Program-made: the position numbers and the translations under genes | The notes under the pieces: generated by a model | Told to the model about the DNA's origin: nothing | The model's database searches: none | Seen by the model: only the letters and a program-made list of their open reading frames with translations | NCBI RefSeq assembly: GCF_002979975.1 | Contig: NZ_PCQD01000003.1 | Span: 1 to 64,000, forward strand | Direction: 5' to 3' | DNA length: 64,000 nucleotides | Source of the DNA: Pseudomonas sp. MYb185 | GTDB taxonomy: Bacteria; Pseudomonadota; Gammaproteobacteria; Pseudomonadales; Pseudomonadaceae | Part shown: piece by piece, positions 26,486 to 36,651 of the stretch | Numbering within the stretch: position 1 is the stretch's first letter | Layout: every line of letters begins with the position of its first letter

Positions 26486-26584
26486 ATTGCGCATCCAGAG
26501 TAAAGAGGCGATCATTCTCAAACCCTTTTTAAACAATTACAATTTAACCATTTATGCTATTACTGAAAGTAATCCGATAAATCT

Positions 26585-27370
26585 ATGCGAACCCTGGAAA
26601 GAACCCGTCATGACCTGGCCGCCTTCCTGCGGGCGCGCCGCGAACGCCTATCACCCACCGACGTGGGCTTACCCAGCGGTACACGGCGGCGGACACCCGG
26701 GCTACGACGCGAGGAAGTTGCTGCACTCGCGGGGGTAGGTCTGACCTGGTACACCTGGCTGGAACAGGGACGCGACATTGGAGTATCGGCGACGTTTCTG
26801 GACAACCTTGCGCGGGTGTTCAAACTCGATGCCGCCGAGCGCCGGCACCTGTTCCTGCTGGCTCATGAACGACCACCAGTCGAACCGGGCAAGACCTGGT
26901 GCGTATTGCCACCGCTGGTGCGACGCCTGATGCATGACCTGCCGCACCCGGCCTACGTGCTCAACCTGCGCTGGGACGTGCTGGGCTTCAATGCACGCGC
27001 CGATGAGCTTTTCGGTTTCGACGCACACCCGCCTGAGCGGCGCAACATGCTTTGGCTGCTGTTTACCGATCCGCTACTGCACAAACGCTTTGACTGTTGG
27101 GAGGAACAAGCGCCGCAAATGCTGTCAGGCTTTCGCCGTGATTTCACTCGTGCAACACAGGAAGCGGATATTCACGAACTGGTGGATGAACTGGAGCGGG
27201 TTTCTCCGGAGTTCAAGACATGGTGGCACCAACATGAAGTGCATGCTCCCTGTAGCGGTGTACGTCAGCTGACCATCGACGGCCGGACCGAAGCCTTCGA
27301 GCACACCTCGCTGACCATCGACGAAGACCGGCATTTGCGGCTGGTAGTCTATGCCAGGCAACTTCAATGA
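26585..27370 (+). CDS. XRE-family transcriptional regulator, MmyB-like
   Basis: 261 residues. The N-terminal helix-turn-helix is LRREEVAALAGVGLTWYTWLEQGRDI; the C-terminal half (YVLNLRWDVLGFNARADELFGF) is the MmyB-like ligand-binding domain, which binds fatty acids in related proteins. It is divergent from an MFS efflux gene with about 100 bases between, the usual arrangement for local repression. The short intergenic region is AT-rich, unlike its flanks. Confidence 0.88.
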   Translation: MRTLERTRHDLAAFLRARRERLSPTDVGLPSGTRRRTPGLRREEVAALAGVGLTWYTWLEQGRDIGVSATFLDNLARVFKLDAAERRHLFLLAHERPPVEPGKTWCVLPPLVRRLMHDLPHPAYVLNLRWDVLGFNARADELFGFDAHPPERRNMLWLLFTDPLLHKRFDCWEEQAPQMLSGFRRDFTRATQEADIHELVDELERVSPEFKTWWHQHEVHAPCSGVRQLTIDGRTEAFEHTSLTIDEDRHLRLVVYARQLQ

Positions 27371-27536
27371 GAGCCCGCCAGCAAGTCAAGGATCGCGCCG
27401 TCGCCACTAGCCAAGCAGGTTTGTCCCAACAAGACAGCCGCCGACCATCCTTGCGGCGTTCACCAGCCTTGGTGCGACAGGAGGCATGAACACTATGCGC
27501 GTGGATGGGCCACTCGACCCGAGGTCCATCTTCCAC

Positions 27537-27564
27537 AAAAAAACCCGCCGTAGCGGGTTTTTTT
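27537..27564. terminator. Bidirectional terminator between the regulator and rpmG
   Basis: AAAAAAACCCGC-CGTA-GCGGGTTTTTTT is a perfect hairpin with A and T tracts on either side, so it ends transcription from both directions. It lies 17 bases beyond the rpmG stop. Confidence 0.92.
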
Positions 27565-27580
27565 GTCAGTCAGGCAGATC

Positions 27581-27736
27581 TTACTTGATCTTGCCTTCCT
27601 TGTAGATCACGTGCTTGCGAACAACCGGATCGAATTTCTTGATTTCGATCTTGTCCGGAGTAGTACGCTTGTTCTTGTCGGTAGTGTAGAAATGACCAGT
27701 ACCGGCAGAGGAGATCAGACGAATCAATTCACGCAT
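27581..27736 (-). CDS. rpmG: 50S ribosomal protein L33
   Basis: 51 residues read from ATG 27736 ([19 protein letters not shown] ... KEGKIK). Short and basic, as expected; it lacks the cysteine pairs of the zinc-binding form, so it is the zinc-independent type. It lies 11 bases after rpmB in the same operon, the order found in most bacteria, and binds 23S rRNA near the E site. Confidence 0.95.
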   Translation of the reverse strand: MRELIRLISSAGTGHFYTTDKNKRTTPDKIEIKKFDPVVRKHVIYKEGKIK

Positions 27737-27747
27737 GACACTGCTCC

Positions 27748-27984
27748 TTAGATTTTTTCGCCGCGGGCGCGAATCTCGGCCAGAACGGCATCAATTCCAC
27801 GCTTGTCGATGATGCGCATGCCCTTGGCGGTAGTGCGCAGACGGACAAAACGCTTTTCGGATTCTACCCAGAAGCGGTGGTGCTGCAGGTTAGGCAGAAA
27901 ACGACGCTTGGTTTTGTTGTTAGCGTGGGAAACATTGTTCCCAGTCACCGGGCCTTTGCCGGTCACTTGACATACTCGAGACAT
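27748..27984 (-). CDS. rpmB: 50S ribosomal protein L28
   Basis: 78 residues starting [21 protein letters not shown], the L28 signature, with the basic [12 protein letters not shown] region. Its single Cys suggests the zinc-free form. First gene of the rpmB-rpmG operon; ATG 27984 is preceded by GGAGAGGGTTAAC. Confidence 0.97.
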   Translation of the reverse strand: MSRVCQVTGKGPVTGNNVSHANNKTKRRFLPNLQHHRFWVESEKRFVRLRTTAKGMRIIDKRGIDAVLAEIRARGEKI

Positions 27985-28169
27985 GGTTAACCCTCTCCAA
28001 CCACTTGCCCAACCCGAACTGGTTGGAAGTCATAAAAAGAATCTGTTTTCCAGCCGGGGCAACCATTAACGCTCCACTGTAATGCGCAGATTACAGGTGC
28101 AGCCCCGAGAAGAGCGGAGCTTTATACCAAAATGCGCGCCCCCAGGCAACGATTTTCCATGTACAAACC

Positions 28170-28844
28170 CTATAAAAGCCCGCGCTCGGCAAAGGAAACC
28201 GGATCACCGTCACCCACCACCAGGTGGTCCAGAACCCGTATGTCCACCAGCGCCAGCGATTCCTTCAGGCGCCGGGTCAATTGCAGATCGGCCTGACTGG
28301 GCTCGGCGATACCCGACGGATGGTTGTGGGTCAGGATCAGCGCGGCGGCATTGTGCGCCAGTGCGCGCTTGATGACCTCCCGCGGATATACGCTGGCACT
28401 GTCCAGCGTGCCGCGAAACAGTTCCTCGAAGGCGATGACCCGATGCTGGTTGTCCAGATACAGGCAGGCGAAGACCTCATGCGGTAATGCCATCAGCCGG
28501 CTGCGCAGGTAATCGCGTACCGCCCCCGGCGAGGTCAGCGCATCGCCGCGCTTGAGCTCCTCGAACAGATGCCGCCGGGCCATTTCCATCACCGCCTGCA
28601 ATTGCGCGAACTTGGCCGGCCCCAGCCCCGGGTGGCGGCAGAAATCCTGCTGGTCCGCCTGCAGCAGCGCACGCAGACTGCCGAAGCCCTGCAACAGCTC
28701 GCGGGCCAGATCCACCGCACTGCGCCCCGGCAGCCCGGTGCGCAGGAAGATCGCCAGCAGCTCTGCATCGGACAACGCGGCTGCGCCTTGCAACAGCAGT
28801 TTTTCACGGGGCCGTTCAGCCGCCGGCCAGTCGGTGATGGGCAT
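28170..28844 (-). CDS. radC: RadC family protein (JAMM/MPN+ domain)
   Basis: 224 residues. An N-terminal helix-hairpin-helix region ([30 protein letters not shown]) is followed by the JAMM metalloprotease-like core LTHNHPSG near residue 175. The family was once linked to DNA repair, but the biochemical role is still unclear. Transcribed divergently from coaBC, as in other Pseudomonas. Confidence 0.95.
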   Translation of the reverse strand: MPITDWPAAERPREKLLLQGAAALSDAELLAIFLRTGLPGRSAVDLARELLQGFGSLRALLQADQQDFCRHPGLGPAKFAQLQAVMEMARRHLFEELKRGDALTSPGAVRDYLRSRLMALPHEVFACLYLDNQHRVIAFEELFRGTLDSASVYPREVIKRALAHNAAALILTHNHPSGIAEPSQADLQLTRRLKESLALVDIRVLDHLVVGDGDPVSFAERGLL

Positions 28845-29032
28845 GGCAGGTGCTCCTTGCGGTCAAGTGGGCACGTACTTCCCTTTCGTGCGGCAAAGCG
28901 CGGAGTATAGGCTCACCCACCTCAGCGGGCGAGTGGCGCATGGGAGGGGCGTGACGGGGTCGGCATATGCTATCGTTAACGCCATTTGCCAGGCGCGCTG
29001 ATGGGCAGCGCTGCCGTGGGCCGGAGTCGATG

Positions 29033-30244
29033 ATGCAGCGGTTGCTCAACAAGCAGGTAGTTCTCGGAATCAGCGGCGGCATCGCCGCCTATAAAAGCGC
29101 TGAGCTGGTACGCCGGCTGAAGGATGCCGGGGCCGATGTGCGGGTGGTGATGACCCGCGCAGCGCATGAATTCATTACCCCACTGACGCTGCAGGCGCTA
29201 TCCGGCAATCCGGTGCATGGTGACCTGCTGGACCCCGCCGCTGAGGCCGCCATGGGCCATATCGAACTGGCGCGCTGGGCCGACCTGGTGCTGATCGCCC
29301 CGGCCACCGCCGACCTGATGGCACGCCTGGCCAATGGCCGCGGCGACGACCTGCTGACCACCCTGGTGCTGGCCACCGATGCGCCGGTCGCCCTGGCCCC
29401 GGCGATGAACCAGGCCATGTGGCGGGACTCGGCGACCCAGGCCAACCTGCAAACCCTGCTGCAGCGCGAGATCAGGGTCTTCGGGCCCGCCGCCGGCGAG
29501 CAGGCCTGCGGTGATATCGGCCCCGGGCGCATGCTCGAACCCACCGACATCGCCGCACGCTGCGCCGAGTGCTTCGAGCGCGGTCTGCTCAGCGGCCGCC
29601 ATGTACTGATCAACGCCGGACCGACCCGCGAGGCGATCGACCCAGTGCGCTACATCTCCAATCACAGCTCCGGCAAGATGGGTTTTGCCCTGGCCGAAGC
29701 CGCGGCCGAAGCTGGCGCCCGGGTCACCCTGGTGGCCGGTCCGGTCAACCTGCCCACCCCGGCCAGGGTCGACCGCATCGATGTGGTCAGTGCCGCCGAC
29801 ATGCTGGCCGCCTGCGAGGCGGCCCTGCCGGCGGACCTGTTCATCGCCTCGGCGGCGGTGGCCGACTACCGGCCGGCCAGCTGCGCATCCGGCAAACTGA
29901 AGAAGGACACGGCCAGCGACGCCGGCATGACCCTGCAACTGGTGCGCAACCCGGACATCCTCGCCACCCTGGCCACGCATGCGCAGCGCCCCTGGTGCGT
30001 CGGCTTCGCCGCCGAGACCGATGATGTGCTCGGTTACGCCAGTGACAAGCTCACCCGCAAGAACCTGGACCTGATCATCGCCAATGACGTCAGCCAGCCG
30101 GGGATCGGCTTCAACTCCGATGACAACGCCGTGACCCTGATCGATCGCAGCCTGACCCCGCAGCCGCTGCCGCGCGCCAGCAAGCACAAGCTGGCCCGGC
30201 AGATCATCGCCTTCATCGCCAACCGTCTGAACTCCCCAGCCTGA
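29033..30244 (+). CDS. coaBC: Phosphopantothenoylcysteine decarboxylase / phosphopantothenate-cysteine ligase
   Basis: 403 residues, bifunctional coenzyme A enzyme. The N-terminal flavoprotein domain (CoaC) shows [18 protein letters not shown], the [16 protein letters not shown] active-site region and the substrate-clamp Cys159 in [13 protein letters not shown]. The C-terminal ligase (CoaB) starts near residue 190 with [14 protein letters not shown] and [10 protein letters not shown] and contains KLKKD near residue 285. I chose ATG 29033 with GGAG 6 bases upstream; ATG 29030 is adjacent and too close to the site. Confidence 0.95.
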   Translation: MQRLLNKQVVLGISGGIAAYKSAELVRRLKDAGADVRVVMTRAAHEFITPLTLQALSGNPVHGDLLDPAAEAAMGHIELARWADLVLIAPATADLMARLANGRGDDLLTTLVLATDAPVALAPAMNQAMWRDSATQANLQTLLQREIRVFGPAAGEQACGDIGPGRMLEPTDIAARCAECFERGLLSGRHVLINAGPTREAIDPVRYISNHSSGKMGFALAEAAAEAGARVTLVAGPVNLPTPARVDRIDVVSAADMLAACEAALPADLFIASAAVADYRPASCASGKLKKDTASDAGMTLQLVRNPDILATLATHAQRPWCVGFAAETDDVLGYASDKLTRKNLDLIIANDVSQPGIGFNSDDNAVTLIDRSLTPQPLPRASKHKLARQIIAFIANRLNSPA

Positions 30245-30253
30245 GGAAATACC

Positions 30254-30709
30254 ATGCACGCTCTGCAAGCCCGGATCCTTGACCCCCGCCTCGGCCAGCA
30301 ATGGCCGCTGCCCGCCTACGCCACCGAAGGCTCCGCCGGGCTGGATCTGCGCGCCCTGCTCAACGCACCACTGACCCTGGAACCGGGCCAGACCACCCTG
30401 CTGCCCACCGGGCTGGCGATCCATATCGCCGACCCGGGCCTGGCGGCCATGATCCTGCCGCGCTCCGGGCTGGGCCACAAGCACGGCATCGTGCTGGGCA
30501 ACCTGGTCGGCCTGATCGACTCGGACTACCAGGGGGAGCTGATGGTGTCCTGCTGGAACCGCGGCCAGCAGTCCTTCACCATCGAACCGGGCGAACGCAT
30601 CGCGCAGATGGTTCTGGTGCCGGTGGTGCAGGCGTCCCTGCAGATTGTCAGCGAATTCGATGACAGTCAGCGTGGCGCAGGCGGATTCGGACATACCGGC
30701 AGCCACTGA
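30254..30709 (+). CDS. dut: dUTP diphosphatase
   Basis: 151 residues, the normal trimeric dUTPase length. Conserved motifs are AGLDLRA (motif 1), [11 protein letters not shown] (2), [13 protein letters not shown] (3), ERIAQMV (4) and the C-terminal GGFGHTG (5). It removes dUTP and supplies dUMP. It lies 9 bases after coaBC and 35 before algC, the usual Pseudomonas order. Confidence 0.97.
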   Translation: MHALQARILDPRLGQQWPLPAYATEGSAGLDLRALLNAPLTLEPGQTTLLPTGLAIHIADPGLAAMILPRSGLGHKHGIVLGNLVGLIDSDYQGELMVSCWNRGQQSFTIEPGERIAQMVLVPVVQASLQIVSEFDDSQRGAGGFGHTGSH

Positions 30710-30744
30710 TTGAAGACTGGATTGCACGGAGGCAAGAACCAGAC

Positions 30745-33231
30745 ATGAAACTGAAGAAACCCAACCTGAATCGCCCACCCAACGGCCTGCCCGGAACCCT
30801 GGTCCCGCTGCTGCTGATGCTCGCCGGCCTGGCCGCCGCGCTGGCGCTGTTGTGGCTGCTGCTGTTCGCGCCGGCCGCGGAGAACTACCGTCAGGAACTG
30901 GGCAGTGCCTATGCCAGCCAGCAGCAGAGCGCCCTCAACCGCAGCCTGGCACGCATCGATGCCGATCTGGCCCGGGTCGCTGCCAACCCGCAACTGCAGG
31001 TCACCCTGCAGCAGGGCGGCAGTGCAACCCTGGACCGTCTGCTGCATTACCAGTTCGCCGACAACCTGGCGATCTACACCCACCTGCCAGGCACCGCACG
31101 GATAACCGATGATGAGCAGGCACCACTGAGCTTTGCCGCGCTGGACATGATCCGCCGCGCCGAGCGTGGCCTGCCGGTGCCGGCGGAGGCCCATCGAGTC
31201 GGCGACAACTGGCGGCTGTACGCGGTCCAGCCCCTGCGCGCCTCGCCTACGGCGCCGATCGGCGGCACCCTGCTGGCGGTGTTCGACCTGCAGCGGCTGA
31301 CTGCGGTACTGCCACAACTGCCGGTCGATGCCGGCCAGGTCTCATTGATCCAGCGCTTCCCCGGCGCACCGGCGCAAACCCTGTACCAGACAGGCAGCGG
31401 GCAGGCCCAGGCGCTACAGCTGAGCACCGATAACCCGGCCTGGAGCATCGAGTTCCGTGGTGGTGCGGCTATGGGTGCAGGTGCACCCAACCCCCTGCTG
31501 CTGGCAGCAGCCATATTGCTGGCCATGGCCGGTGCACTGGCCAGCCTGCTGCTCCTGCAACGCAGCTGGAGCAAGGCGCTGACCGCCGATACCGAAACCT
31601 TGCAGCAACTGACCCGGGGGCACAAGGCGGCCGGTCTGCAACTGGGCCCGCTGGAGCCCGTGGCGCAGAGCATCATGCAGTTGGCCAACCGCGCCAGCCA
31701 GAACCCGCCGCGGCAGCCCAGTGCCCCGGCAGCCACACCGGTTGCGACACCGGTTGCCCCCGTGCAGGAGCTGCCGCCGCTGGAAGACGTACTGGATATC
31801 GACATCCTCGACGAGCTGGCCGAGGAGCCGGAGACCGGTATCCCCGATCTGCCAGCGGAAATCTTCCGCGCCTACGACATACGCGGTGTGGTGGGCCGCA
31901 CCCTGACCGCTGACTACGTCTACTGGCTGGGCCGCGCCATCGGCAGCGAGTCGCTGGATGCCGGCCAGCCCCAGGTGGCGGTGGCCCGCGACGGGCGCCT
32001 GTCCGGCCCGGAGCTGATGAGCCAACTCGTTCGCGGACTGTGCGACAGCGGTTGCCTGGTGGTGGACCTGGGCATGGTGCCTACCCCGGTGCTGTACTAC
32101 GCCACCCATACCACCGATGCGACCTCCGGGGTAATGCTCACCGGCAGCCACAACCCGCCGGATTACAATGGCCTGAAGATCGTCATCGCCGGCCAGACGC
32201 TCTCCGGCGCACGCATCACCGCACTGCACCAGCGCCTGCGGGAAAATACCCTGCACCAGGGCAACGGCAGCTGCACCACACTGGATATTCTCGACAGCTA
32301 CTGCCAGCGCATCGTTGATGACGTGCTGCTGGCGCGCCCGCTGAAGGTGGTGGTGGACTGCGGTAACGGTGTGGGTGGGGTGATTGCCCAGACCCTGATC
32401 GACCAGCTCGGCTGCGATGTCATCCCGCTGTACTGCGAGGTCGACGGCAGCTTCCCCAACCACCATCCTGACCCGGGCAAGCTCGAGAACCTGCAGGACC
32501 TGATCCTGATCGTCAAACAGCACAACGCCGACCTGGGTATCGCCTTCGATGGCGATGCCGACCGCCTCGGCGTGGTCACGCCCACCGGGGAGGTTATCTG
32601 CCCCGACCGCCTGTTGATGCTGTTCGCCGAGGATATAGTGACTCGCAACCCGGGTGCCGACATCGTATTCGACGTCAAGTGCACCCGCCAGCTACCGCAA
32701 CTGATCAGCCGTCTGGGTGGGCGCCCGGTGATGTGGAAGTCCGGCCATTCGATGATCAAGGCCAAGATGCGCGAGACCCAGGCGCTGCTCGGTGGCGAAA
32801 TGAGCGGCCATGTGTTCTTCCAGGAACGCTGGTACGGCTTCGACGATGGCCTGTACGCCGCCGCCCGGCTGCTGGAGCTGATCTCCATGCTGGCCGTGGA
32901 TCGCGATGGCATCAACACCCTGTTCGGTCGCTATCCGACCGGCCTGAATACGCCGGAGATCAACCTGACGGTAGGCGAACAACGCAAGTTCGCCCTGATC
33001 GAGGCACTGCAGCACAACGCGGACTGGGGCGAGCAGGCACGTATTACCAGTATCGACGGCATCCGCGTCGACTATCCCGATGGCTGGGGCCTGGTACGCG
33101 CCTCCAACACCACACCGGTGCTGGTGCTGCGCTTCGAGGCCGACAGTGCCGCCGGGCTGGAGCGCATCCGTCAATTGTTTCGCAGTCAGCTGGCCGCCGT
33201 GGCCCCTGACCTTGAACTGAACAACCTGTGA
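30745..33231 (+). CDS. algC: Phosphomannomutase/phosphoglucomutase AlgC, long membrane-anchored form
   Basis: 828 residues. The C-terminal 460 (from about residue 368, EIFRAYDIRGVVGRTL) are a complete AlgC: phosphoserine loop TGSHNPPDYNG, metal loop DGDADRLG, sugar loop GEMSGHVFF and phosphate site RASNTTPVLVLRFE. The N-terminal part has two transmembrane helices (about 12-35 and 250-272) flanking a periplasmic domain, then a Pro-rich linker. Long AlgC forms occur in many Pseudomonas genomes. It interconverts mannose and glucose 1- and 6-phosphates for alginate, LPS and rhamnolipid. ATG 30745 is followed at once by a basic stretch and the first helix. Confidence 0.94.
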   Translation: MKLKKPNLNRPPNGLPGTLVPLLLMLAGLAAALALLWLLLFAPAAENYRQELGSAYASQQQSALNRSLARIDADLARVAANPQLQVTLQQGGSATLDRLLHYQFADNLAIYTHLPGTARITDDEQAPLSFAALDMIRRAERGLPVPAEAHRVGDNWRLYAVQPLRASPTAPIGGTLLAVFDLQRLTAVLPQLPVDAGQVSLIQRFPGAPAQTLYQTGSGQAQALQLSTDNPAWSIEFRGGAAMGAGAPNPLLLAAAILLAMAGALASLLLLQRSWSKALTADTETLQQLTRGHKAAGLQLGPLEPVAQSIMQLANRASQNPPRQPSAPAATPVATPVAPVQELPPLEDVLDIDILDELAEEPETGIPDLPAEIFRAYDIRGVVGRTLTADYVYWLGRAIGSESLDAGQPQVAVARDGRLSGPELMSQLVRGLCDSGCLVVDLGMVPTPVLYYATHTTDATSGVMLTGSHNPPDYNGLKIVIAGQTLSGARITALHQRLRENTLHQGNGSCTTLDILDSYCQRIVDDVLLARPLKVVVDCGNGVGGVIAQTLIDQLGCDVIPLYCEVDGSFPNHHPDPGKLENLQDLILIVKQHNADLGIAFDGDADRLGVVTPTGEVICPDRLLMLFAEDIVTRNPGADIVFDVKCTRQLPQLISRLGGRPVMWKSGHSMIKAKMRETQALLGGEMSGHVFFQERWYGFDDGLYAAARLLELISMLAVDRDGINTLFGRYPTGLNTPEINLTVGEQRKFALIEALQHNADWGEQARITSIDGIRVDYPDGWGLVRASNTTPVLVLRFEADSAAGLERIRQLFRSQLAAVAPDLELNNL

Positions 33232-33234
33232 TGA

Positions 33235-34634
<1,400 letters not shown>

Positions 34635-34679
34635 GGGGTATTCGCCGCGAGGACGCAGCTCAGCACCACGGGTTGGCGA

Positions 34680-34800
34680 GCGCCTGCTCGCCGACGGTTC
34701 GCGGCGGCTACAAGTCCGTCGGCGTAGCGCCGGCGCGCTACACCCCGTTCACATATCCCTGGTTTGCTGTGCGACGGCGGGCAATGCCCGCCCGCACCTG
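34680..34800. repeat. REP-like palindromes
   Basis: The region between the thioesterase and osmC holds several palindromes, including GGCGTAGCGCCGGCGCGCTACACC near 34725-34746 in short arms (GTAGCGC / GCGCTAC) and GGCGGGCAATGCCCGCC near 34780. The first belongs to the same family as those at 4876 and 48250-48690. Confidence 0.5.
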
Positions 34801-34802
34801 CC

Positions 34803-35243
34803 TCAACTGCCAGCCAACTCACTCTGCAAACGGGTGCCGTGCAGCAGATTGTCCGCCAGCGGGCAGCGCCGCTCCACTTCCTGCAGGAACTCCTCCTTTT
34901 GCGCCCTGGTCAAGTCCGCATCGATCTCCACCTGCAGGCGTAACGCCTGAAAGCCCGGCCGGGTATTGGCGTCACGCCCTAGCAGCCCGTTGGGGTCATA
35001 GTCGGCCTCAATAGCGAAGCGCATGCTCCGCAACTCGATCCTGCGCTGGTGCGCGAGAAAGCGACCGATGGTGCCGAAACATCCCGCCAGTGCCGCCAGA
35101 ATCATTTCCAGCGGGGTCGGCCCGGCATCATTGCCGAATGCCGACCTGGGCTGGTCCATGACCACATGATGAGCCCCGCACTCGACCTCGACGGCGAACC
35201 CCTCGCCCAACCGCCCCTGTACCTTGATGGTTTTCAAGCTCAT
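34803..35243 (-). CDS. OsmC family protein
   Basis: 146 residues. OsmC family marks include DAGPTPLEMILAALAGCFG with the first catalytic Cys near residue 55 and ERRCPLADNLLHGT with the second. Such proteins reduce organic peroxides or react with persulfides through the Cys pair. It is last in a four-gene leftward operon with DUF2892, DsrE-like and rhodanese genes, which points to sulfane-sulfur handling. Confidence 0.87.
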   Translation of the reverse strand: MSLKTIKVQGRLGEGFAVEVECGAHHVVMDQPRSAFGNDAGPTPLEMILAALAGCFGTIGRFLAHQRRIELRSMRFAIEADYDPNGLLGRDANTRPGFQALRLQVEIDADLTRAQKEEFLQEVERRCPLADNLLHGTRLQSELAGS

Positions 35244-35252
35244 GTCAGCCCC

Positions 35253-35441
35253 CTATCGACGCTTGCCGGTGTTGATCTTCAACAACCAATAGCCCGGACA
35301 GAAACGGATAAAACCGGTCACCACCAGAATCAGCCCCAGCCAACCCCACCAGCCGATTACCCCGAACAGGCTCAGCCCGATCAACGCCAAACCGGCTACG
35401 ATGCGCAGTAAGCGGTCAAGACTTCCAATGTTCACTTGCAT
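35253..35441 (-). CDS. DUF2892 (YgaP-type) small membrane protein
   Basis: 62 residues with two transmembrane helices (LLRIVAGLALIGLSLFGVIG and WLGLILVVTGFIRFCPGYW). The ending FCPGYWLLKINT is typical of the domain that follows rhodanese in YgaP. Its single Cys faces the second helix end. It lies 9 bases upstream of osmC and after the DsrE-like gene; role in sulfide/persulfide handling is inferred from neighbours. Confidence 0.85.
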   Translation of the reverse strand: MQVNIGSLDRLLRIVAGLALIGLSLFGVIGWWGWLGLILVVTGFIRFCPGYWLLKINTGKRR

Positions 35442-35488
35442 GATTCCGTCCCTCAGCAGATTGTAACGAGCCAGACACCAAGCCGGGC

Positions 35489-35905
35489 TCAGAAACCGAA
35501 CACCTTGCGGTTATCTTCCAGCAGGCTGCGTGCCATCGCATCGGGCGTCGCCACGCCAACACCGTCTTTCAATGCCTCCCTGGCATGACCACTGTTGGGC
35601 AGGTACAAGGCGCAGACCGCAGCTGTAGCACCCTTGCTCAGCGCCGCGGAAAGCAACTGGGCCGGCGTGACATCGTTCGGCTTCAGCGGCTCGCCTCCTG
35701 CCTCTTTCAGCGCCAGGTCGCCTGCCTTGTCGCACAACAGAATATCCACCTGCGCGCCCTGCTCCTGCATCTGGTTCGCCAGCACCATCGCCATGCCCTG
35801 AGTCATGCCACTGACATCACTCAGGATGACGGTCACCGGCCTTGCTTCGGCCAGCAGTCCAGAGCTTGCGCCCAGTAACACCAGCGCTCCAATTACTTTT
35901 TTCAT
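35489..35905 (-). CDS. Periplasmic DsrE-like protein
   Basis: 138 residues: signal peptide (about 1-20, ending LLAEA), then a DsrE/DsrF-type fold with two cysteines (LLCDKAGDLAL and AAVCALYLPNSG). DsrE proteins carry sulfur as persulfide on Cys; the export signal suggests a periplasmic carrier. It stands in the operon with rhodanese, DUF2892 and OsmC. Confidence 0.72.
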   Translation of the reverse strand: MKKVIGALVLLGASSGLLAEARPVTVILSDVSGMTQGMAMVLANQMQEQGAQVDILLCDKAGDLALKEAGGEPLKPNDVTPAQLLSAALSKGATAAVCALYLPNSGHAREALKDGVGVATPDAMARSLLEDNRKVFGF

Positions 35906-35927
35906 CTTTACCTCCCATTTCCGGATT

Positions 35928-36467
35928 TCAGGGTCTGTAGATCTTGTCCGGGTTCATCTTCGGGCTCCAGGGCAGCCCCGAGTTCTGCCAGCCGTTCAGC
36001 AGACGAAAGCCTGCCCGCTCGCCATCCTTGATGCTGTCGCCCTGGAAGCCATGAATCACATAGCGGGCATTGGCAAAGCCGTTGTCACGCAGATACCGGG
36101 CACTGGGTTCACCGCGCTCGCTACCGGAGCGGCACAGGGTGATGATCTGCGCGTCCGCTGGCAGGCCACGACGCTCCAGTTCGGCAGCAATCTCGACGAC
36201 GAAGCGCGGATTGCGCTCCAGTTGGAAGATGTCCCGCTCCCCGTTCCATGAGTTGCGATCCACAATCAGATAGGGAATGTTCACATGCACGCTGTCGGTG
36301 AAGCCGGTGAACATGATCTCCACGGGATCACGCACATCGACAAATAGAAAATCACCCTCTCCCGCTGCCAGCCGGGCCTGCACGTCCGCCGCCTGAACGC
36401 CGATTTCAACTGCCTGAATCTGGGCCGCCAACAAGCAACCCAGCACAACACCTGCCACTCTACGCAT
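35928..36467 (-). CDS. Exported rhodanese-domain protein
   Basis: 179 residues: signal peptide (MRRVAGVVLGCLLAAQIQA), then one rhodanese domain with active loop LCRSGSERG (Cys near residue 120) and VDVRDPVE. It transfers sulfane sulfur between small thiols or proteins in the periplasm. ATG 36467 was chosen because GGGAGG lies 5 bases upstream; the frame is open six codons further. First gene of the leftward sulfur operon. Confidence 0.85.
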   Translation of the reverse strand: MRRVAGVVLGCLLAAQIQAVEIGVQAADVQARLAAGEGDFLFVDVRDPVEIMFTGFTDSVHVNIPYLIVDRNSWNGERDIFQLERNPRFVVEIAAELERRGLPADAQIITLCRSGSERGEPSARYLRDNGFANARYVIHGFQGDSIKDGERAGFRLLNGWQNSGLPWSPKMNPDKIYRP

Positions 36468-36522
36468 ACCACCTCCCAGCCACACAGCGATTGCATCACC
36501 ACAAACTTAAGGCATAACTAAT

Positions 36523-36536
36523 TTAGATAAATCTAA
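36523..36536. promoter_or_regulatory. Palindromic operator of the sulfur cluster, site 1
   Basis: TTAGAT-AA-ATCTAA is a perfect inverted repeat in the divergent promoter region between the rhodanese and SQR genes. It resembles the AT-rich sites bound by BigR/YgaV-type ArsR sensors of sulfide. No such regulator gene lies in the window. Confidence 0.6.
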
Positions 36537-36582
36537 TAAACAAAGCAAGCGCACAACCTAAGCGGGCGCCATATTTCAGTTG

Positions 36583-36612
36583 ATTCTAAATTAGATATTG
36601 CTAATATTTAAG
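36583..36612. promoter_or_regulatory. Palindromic operator of the sulfur cluster, site 2
   Basis: TCTAA-A-TTAGA at 36585-36595, then a second, weaker half-site set (CTAATATTTAAG). The 11-base core is repeated exactly before the persulfide dioxygenase gene, which marks a shared operator. It lies about 57 bases before the SQR start. Confidence 0.65.
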
Positions 36613-36651
36613 ATAAGCATGCCTGACTCGGATGCAGGGAGAAGCACAGCC

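Noticed and set aside
30745-31845. AlgC N-terminal extension as a novel fusion
   Set aside because: Long AlgC proteins with two membrane helices are common in Pseudomonas annotations, so this is not new.
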